Positions 16,001 to 20,341 of a stretch of DNA of 20,341 nucleotides are shown in pieces. Each line of letters starts with the position of its first letter. Positions within the stretch are counted from its first letter, which is position 1. The notes beneath the pieces were generated by a model. That model worked only from the letters and a program-made list of their open reading frames with translations. It was not told the DNA's origin and did no database searches. The DNA lies in assembly GCA_964539135.1 (NCBI GenBank), contig CAZIFG010000023.1:1-20341 (forward strand). The letters are read 5' to 3'. This DNA is from CAZIFG01 sp964539135. Lineage in GTDB: Bacteria; Margulisbacteria; Marinamargulisbacteria; GCA-2716485; CAZIFG01. The position numbers and the translations under genes were made by a program.

Positions 16001-17250
16001 ACCAGCTTTTAGCGCAATACGATCCTATTTTAGAATACGACGTGGCGGAAGTAGAAGGCGTTGTCCATTTATTAGGTCAACATCTAGAAGAACATAAGGG
16101 ATCCAAAGGGAAGTTCATGTATTATGTCGCCAATAATAGTGGTTCCTTGTGTGTATACGATCCTAAAAAATTCATTGAGATACAAGCCTCTAAAGAAATT
16201 GCCGATCAATGTGTAGAAGGACAACGGGTTACGTCTGATATTTTAAATAATAAAGACTTAATGGCTGGCGGTCTTATTATGAAGAAAACGGCAACTAAAG
16301 AGGGTAAAAAGAAATCTGAATACACCCTTCAAGTGGCCCCAGGTCAAGTATATAGCTATGCAAAAGGCGCTAAAATTTATGCCAAAGGCGATTCTAAAGT
16401 GGTACCAGGCGATATTTTAATTGAAGATCGTGTTACAGAAGCAGAAGCAGGTAAAACACAGGATATCGTTCAAGGTCTACCTCGAGTTGAAGAACTTTTC
16501 GAGGCCAGAAAACCCAAAGATGCTGCGGTACTATCTGAAATTGATGGGATTGTAGATATCGTGAACCATGAATTCCACAATACACTGTATGTCACATCAG
16601 AAGATGGTAAGCGCAAAGAGTATAAACTCCCTAAAGATTCTAAATTAAGAGTTTATGCTGGAAAGCGTGTAATGACAGGAGACCAATTAAATTCAGGTGG
16701 CGTGAATCCTCATGATATTAGCGAAACAAAAGGAATTACAGCCGCACAACAATATCTGAGTGAAGAGGTTCAACGTGTATATCGATCTCAAGGTGTAAGC
16801 ATTAATACGAAACACATTGAGGTTATCGTAAGACAGATGACACGAAAAATCAGCATTACGGATATGGGCGATAGTACCTTCCTTATCAATGAGCTTATCG
16901 ACATGAGAACCTTAAACCGCGTAAATGAAGCACTGGTGAAAGACGGAAAAGAACCGGCAAAAGGAACACGCTTATTACTAGGGATTACCCGATCGTCGTT
17001 AAATACAGAAAGTTTCATTTCAGCTTCATCTTTCCAACAAACGGCAAGTGTTCTAACAAGAGCAGCTATTGAAGGTCAAAAAGACCCCATGTTAGGGCTA
17101 AAAGAAAACGTTATTATTGGAAAATTAATTCCAGCTGGAACGGGATTAAATATTTATAGCCGAGTAGGCTTAAAAGTAGATCAAGACGAAAGTCAAGAAG
17201 AGGTTAAAAAAATAGAATTCGATTATGAATCTGCATCAGTCGGTGCTTAG
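13036..17250 (+). CDS. rpoC: DNA-directed RNA polymerase subunit beta' (unsplit)
   Basis: RpoC (1404 residues) is the largest RNA polymerase subunit. Landmarks are the zinc ribbon cysteines 62, 64, 77 and 80, the catalytic Mg-binding NADFDGD with Asp454, Asp456 and Asp458, the second zinc site at Cys787, 861, 868 and 871, and the trigger loop with MRTFHTGG from Met905. Between about 920 and 1140, where the trigger loop should close at DIVQGLPRVEELFEARKP, an insertion of about 220 residues is present, in the position of the SI3 insertion of E. coli and cyanobacteria. The N-terminal third reads like cyanobacterial RpoC1, but the gene is one continuous frame. AAGGAG lies 6 nt before ATG 13036, just after the rpoB stop. 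Confidence 0.98.
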   Translation: MLVNSTTEFDHLKIGLASPDRIRYWSYGEVEKPETINYRTFKPERKGLFCEKIFGPVKDWECSCGKYRRVRYRGIVCERCGVEVTHSKVRRERMGHIELAAPVTHIWFLKGIPSFLGLVLDMSTRQLEEVIYYDSFIVTHVDPSVEDQVSYKELISAADMPEFKQKFKEKVKIDIGANAIKTLLANINLKQEVKQLREDLHETKGQKRLKVTKRLRVLESLDKSGNQPEWLVLCAIPIMPPDLRPMVQLEGGRFATSDLNDLYRRVVNRNNRLKRLMDIGAPDMIVRNEKRMLQEAVDVLISNGKRGRAVTGSNGRPLKSLGNIIEGKQGRFRQNLLGKRVDYSARSVIVVGPSLKSHQCGLPKEMALELFKPFVIRKLVEEGHVSNVKSAKRKIERRDVVVWGILEKVIKGQLVLLNRAPTLHRLGIQAFEPILVEGSAIQIHPLVCTAFNADFDGDQMAVHVPLSVEAQAECRLLIMATNNVLSASSGRAIITPTQDMILGCYFLTVDDPESLVGKGKAFSDFNEARRAHESKVIQFQTLIKVRVDGKFIDTTIGRIIFNSTISEAFAEFGIEYTTYVNHIIGKSQLGELVYQWYITYGNEVASLLCDRLKSIGFKYSTLSGISISIDDLTIPSTKQTILDEAQAAVEKLTKQEKAGKLSTQEYKSRSIDIWRSATQRVSDALENEMGRLNNVFIMANSGARGNMDQVRQLAGMRGLMSDSQGRTVDIPIRTNFKEGLSLTEYFISAYGARKGLVDTALRTADSGYLTRRLVDVAQDVMITIEDCGTEEGVEMKAIIDGTKALVSLSDMLEGRVANENVVHPISGKIIIAKGEEITRKISQEIQAADITSVKTRSVYHCQAIRGLCQKCYGTDLSTAKMVNLGEAVGIIAAQSIGEPGTQLTMRTFHTGGVDLRKASMVEIRSLINGIVEFDSNITMSPLKGEDGVDAWVIIKEGSISVANKTQTKHHFIPVGTKILVKAGDKITADQLLAQYDPILEYDVAEVEGVVHLLGQHLEEHKGSKGKFMYYVANNSGSLCVYDPKKFIEIQASKEIADQCVEGQRVTSDILNNKDLMAGGLIMKKTATKEGKKKSEYTLQVAPGQVYSYAKGAKIYAKGDSKVVPGDILIEDRVTEAEAGKTQDIVQGLPRVEELFEARKPKDAAVLSEIDGIVDIVNHEFHNTLYVTSEDGKRKEYKLPKDSKLRVYAGKRVMTGDQLNSGGVNPHDISETKGITAAQQYLSEEVQRVYRSQGVSINTKHIEVIVRQMTRKISITDMGDSTFLINELIDMRTLNRVNEALVKDGKEPAKGTRLLLGITRSSLNTESFISASSFQQTASVLTRAAIEGQKDPMLGLKENVIIGKLIPAGTGLNIYSRVGLKVDQDESQEEVKKIEFDYESASVGA

Positions 17251-17257
17251 CCTAAGC

Positions 17258-17286
17258 TTGACAATGAGATAAGTATTAGATACGAT
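17258..17286 (+). promoter_or_regulatory. Promoter of the rpsL-rpsG-fusA-tuf operon
   Basis: A consensus-perfect TTGACA (17258-17263) is followed after exactly 17 bp by TACGAT (17281-17286), which matches the -10 at four of six positions. A better -10 hexamer, GATAAT at 17284-17289, would need a 20-bp spacer. The element begins 7 nt after the rpoC stop. The predicted transcript start, near 17292, coincides with the beginning of the hairpin at 17291. Confidence 0.6.
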
Positions 17287-17290
17287 AATT

Positions 17291-17312
17291 CGCCATCTTA
17301 AAAAAGGTGGCG
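17291..17312 (+). promoter_or_regulatory. Hairpin in the rpsL leader
   Basis: CGCCATCTT (17291-17299) pairs with AAGGTGGCG (17304-17312) over 9 bp with one G-U pair and an AAAA loop. No U-run follows, so it is not an intrinsic terminator. If transcription starts at the adjacent promoter the mRNA would begin with this stem, which could protect its 5' end. It may also be a target for ribosomal-protein feedback. Confidence 0.6.
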
Positions 17313-17336
17313 GGGAAATTAGAAAGGAGTAAAAAC

Positions 17337-17714
17337 GTGCCAACGCAAAACCAGTTATTGAAAAAAAATAGAAAATCAAAAATTAGAAAAGGAAAATCTC
17401 CTGCTCTAGAGTCATGTCCACAACGTAGAGGTGTTTGCACACGGGTTTATACAACAACGCCTAAAAAACCAAACTCAGCTTTAAGAAAAGTAGCGCGTAT
17501 TCGATTGTCAAATAATTTCGAGGTAACCGGCTATATTCCAGGAGAAGGTCATAACCTTCAGGAGCATGCTGTTGTTTACATACGTGGGGGAAGGGTTAAA
17601 GATCTTCCTGGTGTGAGATATCACATTGAGCGTGGACGCGGAGACTTACAAGGTGTAGACAAAAGAAGACGAAGCCGATCGCTATATGGCGCAAAGCGGC
17701 CGAAAAAAGGATAG
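17337..17714 (+). CDS. rpsL: 30S ribosomal protein S12
   Basis: S12 (125 residues) lies at the decoding centre and affects accuracy of tRNA selection. GTG 17337 is the start because AAAGGAG (17323-17329) lies 7 nt upstream and the protein then begins MPTQNQLLKK, like its homologues. Core motifs are CPQRRGVCTRVYTTTPKKPN with Lys43 and GGRVKDLPGVRYH with Lys88; both lysines are the wild-type residues whose replacement gives streptomycin resistance elsewhere. The tail is basic. It has its own promoter-like element and leader hairpin and is followed by rpsG after 6 nt. Confidence 0.97.
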   Translation: MPTQNQLLKKNRKSKIRKGKSPALESCPQRRGVCTRVYTTTPKKPNSALRKVARIRLSNNFEVTGYIPGEGHNLQEHAVVYIRGGRVKDLPGVRYHIERGRGDLQGVDKRRRSRSLYGAKRPKKG

Positions 17715-17720
17715 GTAAAA

Positions 17721-18194
17721 ATGTCACGAAAAAATAAAAAATCATTAAAAAGACACGTAGAGCCAGATGCCCGTCATGGCAGTGTTAAATTAACAAAATT
17801 TATCAACAAATTAATGTTGAGTGGTAAAAAAAGTACGGCACAAGGAATTGTGTATGGTGCTTTAGAAGTGCTTCAAGAAAAAACATCAAAACCAGCGATT
17901 GAGTCTTTTGATCAAGCGCTCAAAAATGTCATGCCTTTAATGGAAGTTAAATCACGCCGTGTGGGTGGATCTACGTATCAAGTACCAATGGAAGTACGCC
18001 CAGATCGTGCGGCAACCCTTGCAATGAGATGGCTTGTAGCGAACGCAAGATCACGTTCTGGCCGCTCCATGGTTGAAAAGTTAGCCCAAGAATTATTTGA
18101 TGCCTTTAACAATACAGGGACTTCAGTTAAAAAGCGTGAAGACACGCATAAAATGGCTGAGGCAAACAAAGCGTTCGCGCATTTTAGGTTTTAA
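17721..18194 (+). CDS. rpsG: 30S ribosomal protein S7
   Basis: S7 (157 residues) starts assembly of the 30S head and contacts E-site tRNA; in E. coli it also represses the str operon mRNA. Visible motifs are the N-terminal KFINKLMLSGKKSTAQGIVYGA, the beta-hairpin region KSRRVGGSTYQVPMEV and the closing HKMAEANKAFAHFRF. Its length equals that of typical homologues. ATG 17721 follows AGGTAAAA in the 6-nt gap after rpsL. fusA begins 3 nt after its stop, so translational coupling is likely. Confidence 0.97.
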   Translation: MSRKNKKSLKRHVEPDARHGSVKLTKFINKLMLSGKKSTAQGIVYGALEVLQEKTSKPAIESFDQALKNVMPLMEVKSRRVGGSTYQVPMEVRPDRAATLAMRWLVANARSRSGRSMVEKLAQELFDAFNNTGTSVKKREDTHKMAEANKAFAHFRF

Positions 18195-18197
18195 TCC

Positions 18198-20285
18198 ATG
18201 GCAGACAAAACATACGAAATTAAAGATATTCGAAATATTGGGATTGCGGCTCATATTGATTCCGGTAAGACCACATTAACGGAGCGTATCCTATTTTATA
18301 CAGGGAAATCTCACAAAATTGGTGAGGTTCATGATGGCGCGGCAACGATGGACTGGATGGTGCAAGAGCAGGAGCGTGGGATTACCATTACGTCTGCAGC
18401 AACAACCTGCCATTGGAAAGATGTTCAAATTAATATTATTGATACTCCAGGTCACGTTGATTTTACCGTAGAGGTAGAGCGATCACTTCGTGTATTAGAC
18501 GGAATGGTAGCTGTATTTTGTGCCGTAGGTGGGGTTCAACCACAAAGTGAAACCGTATGGAGACAGGCCAACAAATATGGCGTTCCACGTATTGCTTTTG
18601 TAAACAAAATGGACAGAATGGGTGCTGATTTTGAGCGTGTTGTAAATATGTTGAAAAATAATTTACATGCTAAAGCCATCGTCATTAATTATCCTATAGG
18701 TGCAGAAGACAATTTTGTTGGAATGGTAGACATTATAGAAGGTAAAGAAATTCATTTTGAAGGCGATAAAGGCGAAAAAGTAGAAGAGCGAGAAATTTCC
18801 GAGCAGTATAAGGATATTTATACAGATTTAAGAGAAAAATTGATTGAGGCTGTAGCAGAAGCGGATGATGCCTCTCTCGAAAAATACATGGAAACAGGTA
18901 CCCTAAGCACGCCTGAAATCAAAGCGTGTTTGCGTAAAATGACCATTGAAAATAGAGTTGTACCTGTATGTTGTGGTACGGCGTTCAAAAATAAAGGGGT
19001 TCAAAGACTTTTGGATTATGTTCAAGAGTACTTACCTGCACCATCAGATCTAAAAGATGTAGAAGGGGTAAAACCAGAAACGGGAGAAGCAGATTCCAGA
19101 AAAGCAGATCCAAAAGATTCCTTTTCAGGGTTGGCCTTCAAAATTCAAACAGATCCTTTTGTTGGGAAGTTAACGTATTTCAGAGTATATTCTGGGACAT
19201 TAGAACCCGGAACCTATGTTTTAAACACAACATCAGGAAAAAGAGAGCGTGTAGGTCGTATTCTTCAAATGCATGCCAATTCAAGAGAAGAAGTGAAGAG
19301 TGCAAAAGCGGGTGACATTATTGGTCTGATTGGACTGAAGTCAACGCGAACAGGAGATACCTTAACAACAGAAGATAAACCGATTATTTTGGAAAACATT
19401 GTCTTCCCAGAACCGGTTATTTTTGTTGCGATTGAGCCCAAGACAAAACCAGACCAAGCGAAATTATCTTTATCTCTAGAAAAATTATCCGAGGAAGATC
19501 CTACTTTCCGATATTCAACAGATCCTGAAACAAATCAAACCATTATTTCAGGGATGGGAGAACTTCATTTGGAGGTTATTACAGACCGTCTTTTGAGAGA
19601 GTTTTCTGTAGGAGCGAATATTGGAGCACCTCAAGTAGCTTATAAAGAGTCTATTAAGATTCTAGCAAAAGGCGAAGGTAAATTCATTAAACAAACCGGT
19701 GGTCGAGGTCAATATGGCCACTGTATTTTGGAAATCGAGCCCAGAGAACAAGGTGCTGGATTCTTGTTTGAGAATAAAGTTGTGGGTGGCCGAATTCCAA
19801 GAGAGTTTATTCCTTCCATTGAAAAAGGGATTGTAAATACATTTAAATCAGGAATTATCGCAGGATTCCCTGTTGTAGATGTTAAAGTGTCCTGTTTAGA
19901 TGGATCTTACCATAATGTGGATTCATCAGATGTCGCCTTCCAAATGGCAGGATCTATGGCCGTTAAAGAGGCGTTTAAACATGCGCAACCCGTGATTCTG
20001 GAACCAATTATGAAAGTTGAGGTTGAAGTTCCAGAAGCCAATATGGGCGATGTTATTTCAGATTTAAATAGCAGACGTGGGAAAATTGAAAAGATAGAAC
20101 CGGATGCAAATGGAACCCAGCATATTAGAGCTGCGGTCTCATTGTCTGAGATGTTCGGATACGCAACTGCAGTGAGGTCACTTACGCAGGGACGAGGTGT
20201 TTACACAATGGAATTTTCAATGTATAGTGAATGCCCCAAACAAATCTACGACTCATTAGTCGCGCAAAAATCGAAGGGAGAATAA
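18198..20285 (+). CDS. fusA: Elongation factor G
   Basis: EF-G (695 residues) is the translational GTPase that drives translocation and, with RRF, ribosome recycling. The G1 motif is AHIDSGKTT (Ser22 where most EF-Gs have Ala), the switch region ERGITIT, G3 DTPGHVDF with catalytic His86, and G4 NKMD near residue 137. Domain II, domain III (SGMGELHLEVI) and the C-terminal domains IV-V (GGRGQYGH, and MFGYATAVRSLTQGRG near the end) follow in the normal order. The start at ATG 18198 has only a weak upstream AGG (18186-18188) and sits 3 nt after rpsG. Full length, no frameshift seen. Confidence 0.98.
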   Translation: MADKTYEIKDIRNIGIAAHIDSGKTTLTERILFYTGKSHKIGEVHDGAATMDWMVQEQERGITITSAATTCHWKDVQINIIDTPGHVDFTVEVERSLRVLDGMVAVFCAVGGVQPQSETVWRQANKYGVPRIAFVNKMDRMGADFERVVNMLKNNLHAKAIVINYPIGAEDNFVGMVDIIEGKEIHFEGDKGEKVEEREISEQYKDIYTDLREKLIEAVAEADDASLEKYMETGTLSTPEIKACLRKMTIENRVVPVCCGTAFKNKGVQRLLDYVQEYLPAPSDLKDVEGVKPETGEADSRKADPKDSFSGLAFKIQTDPFVGKLTYFRVYSGTLEPGTYVLNTTSGKRERVGRILQMHANSREEVKSAKAGDIIGLIGLKSTRTGDTLTTEDKPIILENIVFPEPVIFVAIEPKTKPDQAKLSLSLEKLSEEDPTFRYSTDPETNQTIISGMGELHLEVITDRLLREFSVGANIGAPQVAYKESIKILAKGEGKFIKQTGGRGQYGHCILEIEPREQGAGFLFENKVVGGRIPREFIPSIEKGIVNTFKSGIIAGFPVVDVKVSCLDGSYHNVDSSDVAFQMAGSMAVKEAFKHAQPVILEPIMKVEVEVPEANMGDVISDLNSRRGKIEKIEPDANGTQHIRAAVSLSEMFGYATAVRSLTQGRGVYTMEFSMYSECPKQIYDSLVAQKSKGE

Positions 20286-20286
20286 G

Positions 20287-20341
20287 ATGGCAAAAGAAAA
20301 ATTTGAGCGGAAGAAACCGCACGTTAATATTGGAACAATCG
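20287..20341 (+). CDS. tuf: Elongation factor Tu, N-terminal fragment (3' end outside window)
   Basis: The last 55 bases begin a reading frame MAKEKFERKKPHVNIGTI, which is the standard N-terminus of EF-Tu, the GTPase that brings aminoacyl-tRNA to the ribosome. AAGGGAG (20275-20281), inside the end of fusA, is a good ribosome binding site 5 nt before ATG 20287. The position right after fusA completes the classic str operon order. The gene is cut by the end of the window, so nothing can be said about its integrity. Confidence 0.95.
   Translation, partial: MAKEKFERKKPHVNIGTI

Noticed and set aside
17307..17336. Start of rpsL upstream at 17307, adding ten residues
   Set aside because: GTG 17337 has an ideal AAAGGAG 7 nt upstream and gives the normal S12 N-terminus; the extension overlaps the leader hairpin.

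Overview
The window is about 20.3 kb of bacterial chromosome with moderate-to-low GC (about 40 % by eye). It has two parts: an accessory signalling region (1-6294) and the conserved transcription/translation supercluster (6295 to the end), which starts with tRNA-Trp and runs secE-nusG-rplK-rplA-rplJ-rplL-rpoB-rpoC-rpsL-rpsG-fusA-tuf. RpoB is compact (1067 residues) and, with the N-terminal part of RpoC, reads to me like the cyanobacterial type. However, rpoC is one uninterrupted 1404-codon gene, not the rpoC1/rpoC2 pair of photosynthetic Cyanobacteria. I infer a non-photosynthetic relative on the cyanobacterial side of the tree (Margulisbacteria or Melainabacteria-like). This is a tentative placement by eye that needs a phylogeny.

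Region by region. Positions 1-129 hold the last 42 codons of a membrane protein, possibly a PQ-loop/SemiSWEET-type protein. Positions 130-262 are an AT-rich gap with a perfect 12-bp inverted repeat overlapping a plausible promoter. Positions 263-3751 are a two-gene unit: an alpha-oxoamine-synthase-family PLP enzyme (the family of CqsA/LqsA autoinducer synthases, serine palmitoyltransferase, BioF and KBL) and, 9 nt downstream, a histidine kinase with about nine membrane segments plus GAF, HisKA and HATPase domains. On the opposite strand, convergent with the kinase and overlapping its 3' end by 17 bp, is a response regulator whose output domain is a SpoIIE/RsbU-type PP2C phosphatase. Divergent from that regulator is a eukaryote-like protein kinase with a degenerate catalytic loop. 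Together they suggest a pathway running small-molecule synthase -> membrane sensor kinase -> REC-phosphatase, opposed by or acting with a Ser/Thr-type kinase. The neighbourhood also carries unusual G/C homopolymers (G7, C9, G10).

The core part begins with a good promoter (TTGACT-N16-GATAAT) and a structured leader before tRNA-Trp(CCA). SecE and NusG, the four ribosomal proteins L11, L1, L10 and L7/L12, and RNA polymerase beta and beta' follow on the same strand with short gaps. A tandem hairpin ending in a U5 run lies between rplL and rpoB and looks like an attenuator or processing site that sets the RNA polymerase to ribosomal protein ratio. The rpoC-rpsL gap carries its own promoter-like element (TTGACA-N17-TACGAT), followed at the expected transcript start by a strong hairpin. 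It then leads into the str operon rpsL-rpsG-fusA-tuf, and tuf is cut off by the window end.

The most interesting part is the four-gene signalling neighbourhood at 263-6294. Its wiring is an inference from adjacency and domain content; the domain identities themselves are well supported.
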